From assembly GCF_003001695.1 (NCBI RefSeq), contig NZ_PVYX01000002.1:1054001-1118000 (forward strand): a DNA stretch of 64,000 bases. Direction: 5' to 3'. This stretch comes from Flagellimonas meridianipacifica. Its GTDB lineage: Bacteria; Bacteroidota; Bacteroidia; Flavobacteriales; Flavobacteriaceae. The notes beneath the pieces were generated by a model that saw only the letters and a program-made list of their open reading frames with translations, was not told where the DNA came from and did no database searches. This document shows positions 1 to 9,182 of this stretch, piece by piece. How positions within the stretch are numbered: position 1 is the first letter of the stretch; each line of letters begins with the position of its first letter. A program made the position numbers and the translations under genes.

Positions 1-1
1 T

Positions 2-1267
2 AGAGTACAAAGTGGAGACTGTCAAGTGACTTCTGCAGAAGTGATAATCCAAGAACCAGATTTACTTGTGGTGAATCCTACGGTTAGTGATGTTAGTTGC
101 TCAGGTGCAGAAGATGGAAGTATTTCATTGGCAGTACAAGGAGGAACAGGAAACTATCAATATGCCATTTCGCCAAACCTTAATCAGTTTGGGTCTGAAA
201 GTACTTTTGATGAATTAGCACCTGGAAGCTATCAGGTAATAGTTCAGGATGAAAATGGTTGTTTTGAACTGGTTGAGTTCGATATTACAGAACCACAACC
301 ATTAAATGTGGTTTCAACAGTAACAGATGAGATTTGTTTTGATAGCAGTGATGGTACCATTTCTCTACAAATCACAGGAGGAACAATGCCATACTTTACT
401 TCCCTTGATAGTAATTTGGATTCAGACTTTGTTCAGGATATTACCGAATATAATGACCTATCAAGTGGTACCCATGTTGTTTTTGTAAGGGATGCCAATG
501 GATGTGAATATTCAGAAATCTTTGAAGTGCAGAATGGTGTGAACCTAGAGGGAGAAGTAGAAGTATTGTATCAGTGTGATGGGAATGGATTCACATCAAA
601 TAGTATTCAAGTGGTATTTAATGATGATACGGTTGCTGGAGATGTACTCTATGGTTTGGATACCAGTGATACCTCTTTGATGCAATTGGAGCCAGTATTT
701 GAAAATCTATCTGGAGGAGAGCATTACGTTACTGTAGTGCATAACAACGGATGTATTAACACTCTGACCTTTGAGGTAACGATTTTTGAACAACTAACGC
801 TAGAACTTAGAGAAGGGGAAATCAATCAAATAGATGCTTCGGCCATGGGTGGTTCTGGTAATTATACTTTTAGTATCAATGATGGTCCATCTGGAATTGA
901 AGATACCTTTTACATTACAGAAACTGCAATATATACAGTGACGGTAACGGATGAAAACGGTTGTAGCATAAGTCAGGAGATTTTTATGGAGTTTATTGAT
1001 ATTGAAATTCCAAAGTTCTTTACGCCAGATGGAGATGGAATGAACGATACCTGGGCCCCTGATAATATTACCCAATATCCTAACATCTTCATTAAGATAT
1101 TTGACCGATATGGACGGAATTTATTCCTTTTCGAAGGAAATCAGGACAGCTGGGATGGACAGTATCAGCTTTCAGAGCTGCCTACAGGAGATTACTGGTA
1201 TATTATTCGATTGAATGGGGAACAAGACCAACGTGAATTTGTGGGTCACTTTACGTTGTATCGATAA
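2..1267 (+). CDS. SprB-repeat surface protein with type-B T9SS sorting domain (3' part)
   Basis: The reading frame is open to the left edge of the window, so this is the C-terminal part of a larger protein. It carries repeats of the SprB type (a conserved CSGAxDGxI-like core, then GGTGNYxY, then DxNGC), seen around residues 20-95, 95-170 and 270-320 of the visible part. The last ~85 residues form the gliding-motility-associated C-terminal domain: FFTPDGDGMNDTW, then YDRxG-like IFDRYGR, then LPTGDYWYII. That domain is the type-B signal for export through the type IX secretion system. The protein should therefore be secreted or surface-anchored and may act in adhesion or gliding. Size and N-terminus are unknown because the gene is cut by the window. 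Confidence 0.88.
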   Translation, partial: RVQSGDCQVTSAEVIIQEPDLLVVNPTVSDVSCSGAEDGSISLAVQGGTGNYQYAISPNLNQFGSESTFDELAPGSYQVIVQDENGCFELVEFDITEPQPLNVVSTVTDEICFDSSDGTISLQITGGTMPYFTSLDSNLDSDFVQDITEYNDLSSGTHVVFVRDANGCEYSEIFEVQNGVNLEGEVEVLYQCDGNGFTSNSIQVVFNDDTVAGDVLYGLDTSDTSLMQLEPVFENLSGGEHYVTVVHNNGCINTLTFEVTIFEQLTLELREGEINQIDASAMGGSGNYTFSINDGPSGIEDTFYITETAIYTVTVTDENGCSISQEIFMEFIDIEIPKFFTPDGDGMNDTWAPDNITQYPNIFIKIFDRYGRNLFLFEGNQDSWDGQYQLSELPTGDYWYIIRLNGEQDQREFVGHFTLYR

Positions 1268-1318
1268 GATATTTGAATGGGACTAGCTTAATTGTTACCT
1301 TCATTAAGATTAAAACTA

Positions 1319-1347
1319 AAAAAAGCCCCTGTTTTAGGGGCTTTTTA
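1319..1347 (+). terminator. Rho-independent terminator after the T9SS protein
   Basis: An 11-bp stem (AAAAAGCCCCT / AGGGGCTTTTT) around a GTTTT loop, about 50 bp after the stop at 1267. The A/T flanks make it able to work in both directions, and it also separates this gene from the minus-strand hydrolase operon that ends at 1438. Confidence 0.85.
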
Positions 1348-1437
1348 ATTAACTCTGAGAATGAGGGGAGATTTAAAAACCTACTTTCAATAGTATCCAG
1401 AGAATAAGATGTTTACTAAAACGGTCTAGCGTTGTTT

Positions 1438-2448
1438 TTATCTAAGTATACGATGTATGTTATCTGCCATATCTGAAACATTCTCATACTTCTGATTCTT
1501 TAAAATGACAATATATAAGTCGTCTTTAGGGTAGTACCTTATAACCGCTTCATAGTTTCCGCTCTCGCCATGATGATGATGAACTTCCAATGTATCATTG
1601 TCCCACTCCAAAACGCCCAAAGGCGATTGAGCCCCTGCTCTTTCTGAAAGTAGCTTAACAGATTCTTTTGATATAATTTGATGGTTATGTAAGTGATAGA
1701 GCCACTGGTAAAGGTCTTGTGTGGTAAAGCTCATTAAAAACTTTGGTTCTTGAATAAGATAGGAATCGAGATTGAAATCTACATCAAATGCCACCGCAGG
1801 TGATTTTTCATCCTTGTAAGGTGTCTGTTTGGCAAAGTAGCTATCGGTCATTTTTGCAGCTTCGAAAATGTGCTCTTGAACGTAATCCTCAAAGGACCGC
1901 CCAGTAACTTTTTCAACGATAAGTGTTAACAACAAGGGGTTATAGTTGGAATACAGATAGTCCGAACCTGGTTCAAAGACCAGTTCTTCCTTTCTTAAAT
2001 CGTTCAAAACTAATTCTTCTGTAATGGGGTTATTGCTTCCAATATAATTGTCCCATGGCACTTTTGGTAAACCACTGGTGTACTTGAATAACTGCTTTAT
2101 GCCTATTGATGAAGCCCAAACGGGTAAATCATTCAAGTAATAACTGACTTTGTCATCAAGTTTCAGACGCCCTTTTTCAAAAAGTTGCATAATAGCCACT
2201 CCAGGGAACTCTTTATAAATTGAGCCAACATTAAATCGGTGCGCAGCTGTTAAAGGTTCTTTTGTTTTGGGATGGGCGATACCAAAGGAGTTTTCGTAAA
2301 GAATTGTATCACCCCTTACTACTAGTATGTTGCCATTAAGTTCTCCATCAAGATATTGCTTTTGTATGTATTCATCGATGCTTTTATACTGACAGCTTCC
2401 CGTTAATAATACAATACAAAGCAATGGAAGTGTAATTAACCTCTTCAT
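1438..2448 (-). CDS. Serine hydrolase, beta-lactamase/PBP fold, lipoprotein
   Basis: A 336-residue class C beta-lactamase-like protein. The N-terminus is a lipoprotein signal with lipobox LTGSC (Cys19). The nucleophile motif is SIYK (Ser76, Lys79), the second motif is YSN in the YLYSNYNP stretch, and a His-Gly motif lies in HHHGESGNY. Such proteins act outside the cytoplasm as D-Ala-D-Ala peptidases, esterases or amidases; the substrate cannot be read from the sequence. It is the last gene of the operon, 7 bp after the NTF2-like gene. The other three hydrolases of the operon are its paralogues. Confidence 0.8.
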   Translation of the reverse strand: MKRLITLPLLCIVLLTGSCQYKSIDEYIQKQYLDGELNGNILVVRGDTILYENSFGIAHPKTKEPLTAAHRFNVGSIYKEFPGVAIMQLFEKGRLKLDDKVSYYLNDLPVWASSIGIKQLFKYTSGLPKVPWDNYIGSNNPITEELVLNDLRKEELVFEPGSDYLYSNYNPLLLTLIVEKVTGRSFEDYVQEHIFEAAKMTDSYFAKQTPYKDEKSPAVAFDVDFNLDSYLIQEPKFLMSFTTQDLYQWLYHLHNHQIISKESVKLLSERAGAQSPLGVLEWDNDTLEVHHHHGESGNYEAVIRYYPKDDLYIVILKNQKYENVSDMADNIHRILR

Positions 2449-2455
2449 TTTCGTT

Positions 2456-2905
2456 TTATTTTACGCCGTTCCAGATATCCAAATACATTTTCCAATTATC
2501 ATCAACTTTTTTCCAAACAATTACATATTTCCCCTTCCAGGAGGAGATTTGTCCATCTTGGCGTTTGGTTTTGCCTTCGTAATAGCCATAGTCGTATGCG
2601 GTATTTTCAAGAACCGTGATTTCACTTTGTGTGATTTTGTGATAAGGAGTACTTATTCCATCAGGAAGTGTCCAGTATTTAATAATGTCTTTACCCTCAA
2701 GTATCAAAGTATTGTTGGGGAAAATCTTGGCGTCATCCGTGTAGGAAGCTTCAATTCCATCATAATTGGAGGTCATGACATATTCTGAAAACATTTTGGT
2801 GTTTTCCAGTATTTGATTGACGTCTTTTGGATTGCCTTGAAAGGTTTGTGAAAAACCTAAATACGCATATAATATCACGAAGGTTGCTGATAGTAGTGGT
2901 TTCAT
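2456..2905 (-). CDS. NTF2-like / SnoaL-fold secreted protein
   Basis: A 149-residue protein with an N-terminal signal peptide ending near SQTFQ, followed by a cone-fold NTF2-like domain of the DUF4440/SnoaL kind: YDGIEASYTDDAKIFPN near residues 49-65 and KYVIVWKKVDDNWKMYLDIWN near the C-terminus. The domain alone gives no function; family members are small-ligand binding or isomerase-like proteins. It sits between two serine hydrolase genes, with 5 and 7 bp gaps, so it is cotranscribed with them and may bind the same substrate or product. Confidence 0.7.
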   Translation of the reverse strand: MKPLLSATFVILYAYLGFSQTFQGNPKDVNQILENTKMFSEYVMTSNYDGIEASYTDDAKIFPNNTLILEGKDIIKYWTLPDGISTPYHKITQSEITVLENTAYDYGYYEGKTKRQDGQISSWKGKYVIVWKKVDDNWKMYLDIWNGVK

Positions 2906-2910
2906 TTTTC

Positions 2911-4347
2911 TTATTTATTGTTATTAATTCTTTTAATCATTTGAATGGCATTGTCGTTAGCTGGGTTTAGCTCCAATGATTTTTTATAATTCTCAATGGC
3001 CAAAGTTGAATTGCCATTGAGCATATAGGCCTCTCCAAGACTATCATAAGCATTAAATGAATTTGGGTGTTTTTCAATATTTATTTGAAAAACCTCAATG
3101 GCTTTTTCTAAATCATCGGCAAGTATAAAATCATACCCTGTATAGTTCAGGACTCCTTCAAAGGATAACTGAGGATTCCTTTTTCTAGCCACTTCGTATA
3201 TTTTTCTGAAGTCTTTGCTGTTGTTGGATTTTAAAAGATCGATCCGCAGCTGTTCTTGAGCGATTCGGTTGGGTTCCCTAAGTCTGCTGTCTGCCATTCC
3301 AGCTATGAGACTCATCATGTTTGCTATTCTGGGTCTGTATTTAAAACCATTACTGAGTATGATAATGGTCAAACCGGTGTCAAACTTCTTGAAATCTATC
3401 ACGGCACCACCTGAAAAGCCATACATTTTATGACCATTTACCGAATATTCGTCTATACTACCATGAAGAAATCGTTTTTCATCTTTTGTGTAGGCAAATG
3501 GAGTCAAAAACATGGCCTTAGTCTCAGTATCCAAAAGCTTTCCGGTATCAAACAGTTTATTCCAAGCGATGAGCTGGTCTAAAGTGGTGTTAAGACCATT
3601 CCCTGCCAGACTTCGATTGCCAGCTTCAAAAGTTGAATGTTCATAGCGCTTTAATTGATAGTCATAAATGTATTTGGCATTGCGGTTGGGATAGACCGCT
3701 AAGGAATTGGAAGCATAAAAGGCTTCATTGCCTGCATTTGGAAACTGAATGTCCAATACAACTTTTTCAAATGCCTCTTTCGTAACTTTTTCAATAATTT
3801 GCTGCAGAAGCCAAAAACCCGTTTGGTTGTATTCAAATCGTTCTCCCATTGGAAATCTTAGTGGTTGAATACTTAGTTTTTCTAGGAGTTCAGTATTGGA
3901 CAGAGATTGATTGAAGTCTTTGTATTCTGGCAGCCCAGATGAATGGGTCAACAAGTGTTTTATTTGAATCTGCTTCCAGTGTTCAGGTATCCCATCAAGA
4001 TATTGCGATAGGGTATCACGGATGTTTATTTTTTTTTGCTGTACCAAACGAAAAGCAGCAACCGCGGTCATAAATTTAGTTGCCGAATACAGCCTGAAAA
4101 CTGCACTGTCACTGACTTTTACAGCATTTTCTAAGTTTGAGTAGCCGTAATACCCTTTGTGCAAAACAATTGAATCCTGAATGACTGCAATGGCAAGTCC
4201 CGGAATTTCATCTGCAACCATCAAATCTTTGATGTAGCCGTCTATCCTACCGGTAACCGTATTGTCATCAGAACCAGTATCAACAACTTCATGACAAGAA
4301 AGAGACAGGAAAACAATGAAGAGAAAAAAGAGATGTTTCAGATTCAT
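2911..4347 (-). CDS. Serine hydrolase (beta-lactamase fold) with C-terminal TPR, lipoprotein
   Basis: I place the start at 4347 because the residues from there (MNLKHLFFLF...SLSC) form a lipoprotein signal and the ATG overlaps the upstream stop as TAATG; an ATG 45 bp further upstream is in frame but lies inside the previous gene. The catalytic SxxK is SATK (Ser88, Lys91). The usual YxN is replaced by YNQ, and the third motif reads GFSGG where HSGG is more usual, so activity is likely but less certain. The last ~75 residues form two TPR-like helical pairs (DDLEKAIEVF, then GNSTLAIENYKKSLELNP), an arrangement seen in other Bacteroidota serine hydrolases. Confidence 0.78.
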   Translation of the reverse strand: MNLKHLFFLFIVFLSLSCHEVVDTGSDDNTVTGRIDGYIKDLMVADEIPGLAIAVIQDSIVLHKGYYGYSNLENAVKVSDSAVFRLYSATKFMTAVAAFRLVQQKKINIRDTLSQYLDGIPEHWKQIQIKHLLTHSSGLPEYKDFNQSLSNTELLEKLSIQPLRFPMGERFEYNQTGFWLLQQIIEKVTKEAFEKVVLDIQFPNAGNEAFYASNSLAVYPNRNAKYIYDYQLKRYEHSTFEAGNRSLAGNGLNTTLDQLIAWNKLFDTGKLLDTETKAMFLTPFAYTKDEKRFLHGSIDEYSVNGHKMYGFSGGAVIDFKKFDTGLTIIILSNGFKYRPRIANMMSLIAGMADSRLREPNRIAQEQLRIDLLKSNNSKDFRKIYEVARKRNPQLSFEGVLNYTGYDFILADDLEKAIEVFQINIEKHPNSFNAYDSLGEAYMLNGNSTLAIENYKKSLELNPANDNAIQMIKRINNNK

Positions 4348-4766
4348 TATTTTTTGCTCTGTCTGTGGAATATCTTGTTTACGATTTTCCATTCCCCATC
4401 AATCTTCAACAAATTCATATAATCCACAAAGTAGAAGTTGGGATAGTCAATACGCAGTCTAGCATTCGCTGCGTTACCGGAAATATTAATGTGTTCTATT
4501 TTGGTGATACGTTGTTGTTTTGGTCCAGGTTTGATGGCTTTTTCAAAGAACTCGATAGCATTAACCTCTGTGTAATCTTCTCCTCTGATATATTTCATTT
4601 TGGCATCATGGTGAAAAGCCTTTTTTAAGGTTTCAAAATCATTGTTCGTGCCGCCTTCGAGATAGTAATTGACGGTTTTGGCTATGGCTTCGTAGTCGGA
4701 AGTTTGCGCGTTTGCAATACCAAAGGTTGATAAACAAATTACAAGTGTCAGGATTAATGGTTTCAT
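4347..4766 (-). CDS. NTF2-like / putative lumazine-binding family secreted protein
   Basis: A 139-residue protein: signal peptide (cleavage near ANAQT), then an NTF2-like domain of the 'putative lumazine-binding' subgroup (YEAIAKTVNYYLEGG, LKKAFHHDAKM, INISGNAANARLRIDY, MNLLKIDGEWKIVNKIF). The family name does not prove that it binds lumazine. Its stop codon shares one base with the start of the next hydrolase (TAATG), which suggests translational coupling. It is the second NTF2-like gene in this operon and is clearly distinct from the one at 2456. Confidence 0.75.
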   Translation of the reverse strand: MKPLILTLVICLSTFGIANAQTSDYEAIAKTVNYYLEGGTNNDFETLKKAFHHDAKMKYIRGEDYTEVNAIEFFEKAIKPGPKQQRITKIEHINISGNAANARLRIDYPNFYFVDYMNLLKIDGEWKIVNKIFHRQSKK

Positions 4767-4794
4767 TTTTTATTGTTTTTAGATTGATGGTTGT

Positions 4795-5862
4795 TTAGAG
4801 ATTACTATTCAATACCGCATCACGTATCGCTTTTTCGAAATGGTATATGATAGCTTCATTTTCGTTATACACATTTTCCAAAACGATAACATCAATGTTT
4901 TTTTCTGGGATATAAAATTTTATATTGGCAAAACCAATACCTCTGCCAGCGTGCCCAATATGACGTAAAGGCGTGTTCTCATCGATGCGGACACCATAAC
5001 CGTAGCCTACTTTTTTACTGCCAAATGCGGGATGTGCAGATTTTATGTGGTAGTTGGTCATCTTTTGGTACGACGCTGGTTTTAGAATCTTGCCCCCGTG
5101 CAATTTTTTATCCCAGATATTTAGGTCTTTTACGTTGGAAATAATTCCGCCAGCTGGCGCAAAGTTGTTCCAGCTTTCTTTGGTAAAGTTGATGTCACTG
5201 AATTCCAGCTTTTCAAAATCATTAACTGAAATTCGATATCCATCTATGACCTTGTTTTCCTTTCCAAATTCATAACAGAATGAATTGTTCATTCCTAAAT
5301 TTGCAAAAAGCTTATTCACATTTTCGGCGTAGGTTTTTCCCGAGACATTTGCAAGTATCTGCCCCAGTAATCCATAGCCAGGATTGCTGTAATGAAAGTC
5401 TGTACCAGGTTCAAACTTTAATGTGCTATCCAACTCGGTTATACCTGATGTCATATTGAGCAAATTGTGCACTGTTACGGTATTTACCCATTCTGTATTG
5501 AGGTTGGGCAGATAGGTATCTATCGACTTTTCTAAATTGATGGTTCCTTTTTCCACTTCGAGCAGAATAAGCGTTGCTGTGACCTGCTTACTATTAGACT
5601 GTATCCTAAAATTATCGTTCAAAGCAATAGGTGTATTGGTTTCAAAGTCAGCAAACCCTTTGGCTTTTGCGTAGGCCACAGAATCATTTTTAGTAATGTA
5701 CACCACACCGTTAAATACGCGGGGTTGCTTTGTGTTTAGCAGACTGTCTATCTTGTTTTCAAAGCCTCCAACTTCAGTTTTGACTCTTTTTTCAACTTTT
5801 TTAGATTCAGTACAGCCAACGATCACAAGTATACAAGCGATTGGGACGAACAAACATTTCAT
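4795..5862 (-). CDS. Serine hydrolase (beta-lactamase fold), lipoprotein
   Basis: A 355-residue protein with lipobox IVGC (Cys17). The nucleophile motif is SNSK (Ser89, Lys92), the second motif YSN lies in FHYSNPGYGLLG, and the third is HIGHAGRG. All three class C motifs are therefore present and the enzyme should be active at the cell envelope. It lies 28 bp downstream of the next hydrolase-side gene order in the same operon; the substrate is unknown. Confidence 0.8.
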   Translation of the reverse strand: MKCLFVPIACILVIVGCTESKKVEKRVKTEVGGFENKIDSLLNTKQPRVFNGVVYITKNDSVAYAKAKGFADFETNTPIALNDNFRIQSNSKQVTATLILLEVEKGTINLEKSIDTYLPNLNTEWVNTVTVHNLLNMTSGITELDSTLKFEPGTDFHYSNPGYGLLGQILANVSGKTYAENVNKLFANLGMNNSFCYEFGKENKVIDGYRISVNDFEKLEFSDINFTKESWNNFAPAGGIISNVKDLNIWDKKLHGGKILKPASYQKMTNYHIKSAHPAFGSKKVGYGYGVRIDENTPLRHIGHAGRGIGFANIKFYIPEKNIDVIVLENVYNENEAIIYHFEKAIRDAVLNSNL

Positions 5863-5880
5863 TCTTATTGTTTTTTGAGG

Positions 5881-6945
5881 TTAATTGGTCCGTTCATATA
5901 TTCGAACCGCTTTTTTAAGGACACCAACCTGTGCTTGAAGACTATTGAATCTACCATAGGTCGATTTCGTTTTAAAGGCAATCACAACATCTATTTTTGG
6001 AAAAACAGTGATGCTTTGACCTAAAGCGCCTAGTGCTGAATAACCGTTTTCTAGTCTTTTATCCTCCACATTTTTCCAAAGCCACCACATGTAACCGTAG
6101 GCAAAATCCGTATCAAGATTTTCATGTATGGGCACATTGTGGTTTATTTCTTGGTAGCTGGTACGCTCTTTAAGCACTTCTTTTATCCATGATTCAGAGA
6201 TAACTTGTTTAGACTTCCATTTGCCATCCCGAAGCATTAACAGACCTATTCTGGCCATATCACGGGTTGAAAACCACATGTGATATGCCGGAAATTTTGA
6301 AACTCTTTCATCTCCATATTTTTTTTGTAATTGTCGGTTCCAATGCTCCATTTCTAGAGTCTCTGCTAATTGAGATTGGACTTCATCGTAAATATTTTTT
6401 CCTGTTTCTTGTTCAAAAATGGCACCTGAAACATTGAAGTCCCAATTGTTGTATAACCAAAATTTCCCAGGTTCTTTTGTTCCTCTTTTCGGAGAATACT
6501 CACTGTAATCTCCTTTATTGGAACCTTTTATATAAATTCCGGAACGTGATGATATGAGGTCCTTAATAGTTGCCTTTTTTTCTACAGGCAATAAGGTATT
6601 CACATCCTCCATTCCTAACTCATCCAAGTTTTTGTTTAAATCTATTTTACCATCATCTACATATTTGCCCATTAAAAGCGCTAGAACGCTTTTACGACAT
6701 GACGCGATATAACTGTTTTCATACGTGTCACCGTACTCAAAAACAATTTTTCCTTTGTGGATTACCAGAAACCCGGTAATATAGGTGCTGTCTGTTAAAT
6801 AGCGATGAAACTTTTTTGATTTGTTAGTGTTCCACCCATCAAGGTCTGGATCTTGCTGATAGGACCATTCTTTGTTGGGAAAAGTTTGGGCCTGAAGTGA
6901 TAAAACCCCTATCAGAGTAAAAGCAAATATGGTTACTTTTTTCAT
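5881..6945 (-). CDS. Serine hydrolase (beta-lactamase fold), secreted
   Basis: A 354-residue protein with a signal peptide (LSLQAQT) but no lipobox, unlike two of its paralogues. The SxxK motif is SCRK (Ser82, Lys85) followed by SVLALLMG; the Tyr motif is YNN in WLYNNWDFNVSG. The layout matches the larger 'class C-related' hydrolases that have a GYMWWLW-type stretch before the last motif. It follows the DJ-1 family gene by 16 bp and precedes the next hydrolase by 18 bp. Confidence 0.8.
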   Translation of the reverse strand: MKKVTIFAFTLIGVLSLQAQTFPNKEWSYQQDPDLDGWNTNKSKKFHRYLTDSTYITGFLVIHKGKIVFEYGDTYENSYIASCRKSVLALLMGKYVDDGKIDLNKNLDELGMEDVNTLLPVEKKATIKDLISSRSGIYIKGSNKGDYSEYSPKRGTKEPGKFWLYNNWDFNVSGAIFEQETGKNIYDEVQSQLAETLEMEHWNRQLQKKYGDERVSKFPAYHMWFSTRDMARIGLLMLRDGKWKSKQVISESWIKEVLKERTSYQEINHNVPIHENLDTDFAYGYMWWLWKNVEDKRLENGYSALGALGQSITVFPKIDVVIAFKTKSTYGRFNSLQAQVGVLKKAVRIYERTN

Positions 6946-6961
6946 GTCTACTTTTATTGGC

Positions 6962-7744
6962 TTAAGGGTTTTTGCCTAAAGCTTTAATTACTTGTCTTGC
7001 CACCGAAGCTGAAGCTGTTGGGTCTTGTCCAGTAATTATGCGGTCGTCCACTATGGTATATCCATCCCAGCCATTAGCAGAGTACGCAAAATGTCCACCA
7101 TGTTCATTAATCTTTTTCTCAATTGAAAATGGAAACTCTTTATAATAGGGCCTTTCCATTTTTTCAAAGGCATCTGGAAAACCATTTATTCTTTTATTAT
7201 TTACCAAATATTCCCCGTCTTTCGTCTTTAGATTGACAATACCGGCTGTCCCATGGCAAACCGCTGAAACAATTCCATTTTGTTTTTCATATAAAGTCAT
7301 TACAATTTTTTGAATGGCTTCGTTTTCGGGAACTTGGTACATTGCGGCACCGCCGCCAACGTAATACACAGCATCGTAATTGGAAGGAATAATTTCAGAA
7401 GGTTTCAAAGTGGAATTAATACGCGCCATGAAATTACTATCATGATAATAGCGATATTGCAATGTGTCTTTTGCTTTGTAATAATGACCCAAATGAATAG
7501 GCCCACCATGGGGCGTTACAAAGTCAACCGCATATTGGTGCTTTGCAAAAACATCATAGGCATATACAATCTCCGCAAAACTGGTACCTGTTTCAATATC
7601 CGAATCGCCATAAGTCTTGGCGTTGGACATGATGAACAAGATGCTACCCTTACTTTGTCCTATTGAAGCCGTTTTTTCGGGAAGTGTTTGGGCAAACATT
7701 CCTGAAAATAGACACAGGAAAACCCATAAAACATTGTTTTTCAT
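6962..7744 (-). CDS. DJ-1/PfpI family protein (class I glutamine amidotransferase-like), exported
   Basis: The start at 7744 gives a clean signal peptide (MKNNVLWVFLCLFSGMFAQ); nine codons upstream are open but spoil it. The mature part is a DJ-1/PfpI domain: SILFIMSNAKTYG, an acidic residue in GTSFAEIVYAY, and the nucleophile elbow AVCHG with Cys163 and His164. Relatives are glyoxalase III/deglycase-like proteins or chaperones; export from the cytoplasm is less usual and argues against the standard Hsp31 role. It is the first gene of the seven-gene hydrolase operon. Confidence 0.75.
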   Translation of the reverse strand: MKNNVLWVFLCLFSGMFAQTLPEKTASIGQSKGSILFIMSNAKTYGDSDIETGTSFAEIVYAYDVFAKHQYAVDFVTPHGGPIHLGHYYKAKDTLQYRYYHDSNFMARINSTLKPSEIIPSNYDAVYYVGGGAAMYQVPENEAIQKIVMTLYEKQNGIVSAVCHGTAGIVNLKTKDGEYLVNNKRINGFPDAFEKMERPYYKEFPFSIEKKINEHGGHFAYSANGWDGYTIVDDRIITGQDPTASASVARQVIKALGKNP

Positions 7745-7849
7745 ATTTATCGTTTTTGATGATGACACCAAAATTCGATAATTGAATTAAAAATTCTTCC
7801 CGTTGTGGCAACAGAAAGGTGCAGGTTTATAATTTTGGACAAGAAACCC

Positions 7850-8914
7850 CTATGAAACCTGCTTTTTATAGGTAGCCGGTGTAGTGCCGGTAACTTTTTT
7901 AAATATGCTATAAAATGAAGATTTGGAACTGAACCCGGCTTCAAGACCTATGGCCTCCAAGGTAAATTGGTCGTTGTTCTTTATTAATTCTTTTGCCGTT
8001 TCCACACGCCAACTATTAATGTATTCCGAAAAGGATTTACCCAAATTATCGTTCAACAACTGTGAGAGGTAGTGCGGAGAAATTTCCAATTTTTCAGCCA
8101 AATGTTTCAATTTTATATTGGGATTTTTATGCAATGTTTCCGTGCTCATTAGTGCATTGAGCTGTTTGGTTAATTTTTCGGCTTCATTGATTTCAATTTT
8201 CTTATCCGCATATTTTTGAGTGGTCGAAAACTCAACCGGTATTTTCTTGACTTTAAAAAACCAAATGGTCAACGTAATGTAAAAGGTAAACGAAAATGAA
8301 AAGGCGCCAACGATGTATGAAGTGTACTGAGTGGTATTGTATGCCAACCAAATAATGGAAACGCAAAACACAATGGTTACGGCCCAAAATTCGGTATTTG
8401 TTGTTTTCATTTTTTTTGAAAACAGCTTTTTAATAGAATTCCAAACCAACACATATGCAGCGAGTACATAAGCAGACCACTGAACAAAAAGAATAATCCC
8501 AAATATACCATTGTATCTACGCTGCCAAAGGTGCGAATACTCTCTGTATGGGTATTTGATCCCTAGAAAAATCATTACCAATACTACAGGTATCACATGA
8601 ATAAGCCATTGAAACCCCTTTATGTCCTTGCCAGTTATCGCATTCCTGGTATACAGGTATAGAAATGGTCCAATTAAAAAACAGGCAGTTAAACCTATTT
8701 GTATAAAAGTGGAGGATGTTTGCGGGTAGAACATTAGAAAGACGGACTTGGTTACCCGTACACTTATGACAAATAACAATGCAGCCAGAAAGTGAGTGGT
8801 TTGATTCTTATTTTTAATAAAAAAAGCAAAGTACGCACTCAAAAAAAGTCCATTGAAAGCACCGAGAGCGCTGAAGAAGAATAAAAGCTGTTTGCTTAAG
8901 TCCATAAAAGGCAT
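7850..8914 (-). CDS. Membrane-bound AraC-family transcriptional regulator
   Basis: About 225 residues at the N-terminus form seven or so membrane helices (for example LFFFSALGAFNGLFLSAYFAFF and WLIHVIPVVLVMIFLG), followed by a linker and an AraC/XylS double helix-turn-helix in the last ~100 residues (LKHLAEKLEISPHYLSQLLN, then FTLEAIGLEAGFSSKSSFYSIFKKVTG). An internal ATG nine bases in (MDLSKQ) is an alternative start. Such proteins are thought to sense an envelope signal and bind DNA while in the membrane. Its stop lies about 105 bp from the DJ-1 gene on the same strand, so it is the natural candidate regulator of the hydrolase operon (inference). Confidence 0.8.
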   Translation of the reverse strand: MPFMDLSKQLLFFFSALGAFNGLFLSAYFAFFIKNKNQTTHFLAALLFVISVRVTKSVFLMFYPQTSSTFIQIGLTACFLIGPFLYLYTRNAITGKDIKGFQWLIHVIPVVLVMIFLGIKYPYREYSHLWQRRYNGIFGIILFVQWSAYVLAAYVLVWNSIKKLFSKKMKTTNTEFWAVTIVFCVSIIWLAYNTTQYTSYIVGAFSFSFTFYITLTIWFFKVKKIPVEFSTTQKYADKKIEINEAEKLTKQLNALMSTETLHKNPNIKLKHLAEKLEISPHYLSQLLNDNLGKSFSEYINSWRVETAKELIKNNDQFTLEAIGLEAGFSSKSSFYSIFKKVTGTTPATYKKQVS

Positions 8915-9182
8915 CTAGTTTTTACCGGTGGTAATTTAATAAAGTTTAAGTACAAGGGCTTTTTTAATCTTGACGGAATAAGTATGAAAAATGGTCGTGT
9001 TCAATTTATATGGTTCGACCTTTATCCAGTAACGGTTCTAAAATTTAAGAATTCTAAGTTCTTAAAGATGACTAACTGAAAGTATTCCGGGCTTCTATTT
9101 AGAATTGTGTGGCAACAGTTTTGTTTTTGCCCAAAATAGGTATGATTGTTCAAAAAAAGTGCATGGACAATAATGGACGGAA
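8915..9182. other. Intergenic region with no recognised feature
   Basis: About 270 bp between two minus-strand genes. I see no gene, tRNA, strong terminator or TGAY-N4-RTCA box here. It must hold the promoter of the AraC regulator but no good CAAAnnTA (reverse -7) match is evident. Confidence 0.4.
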
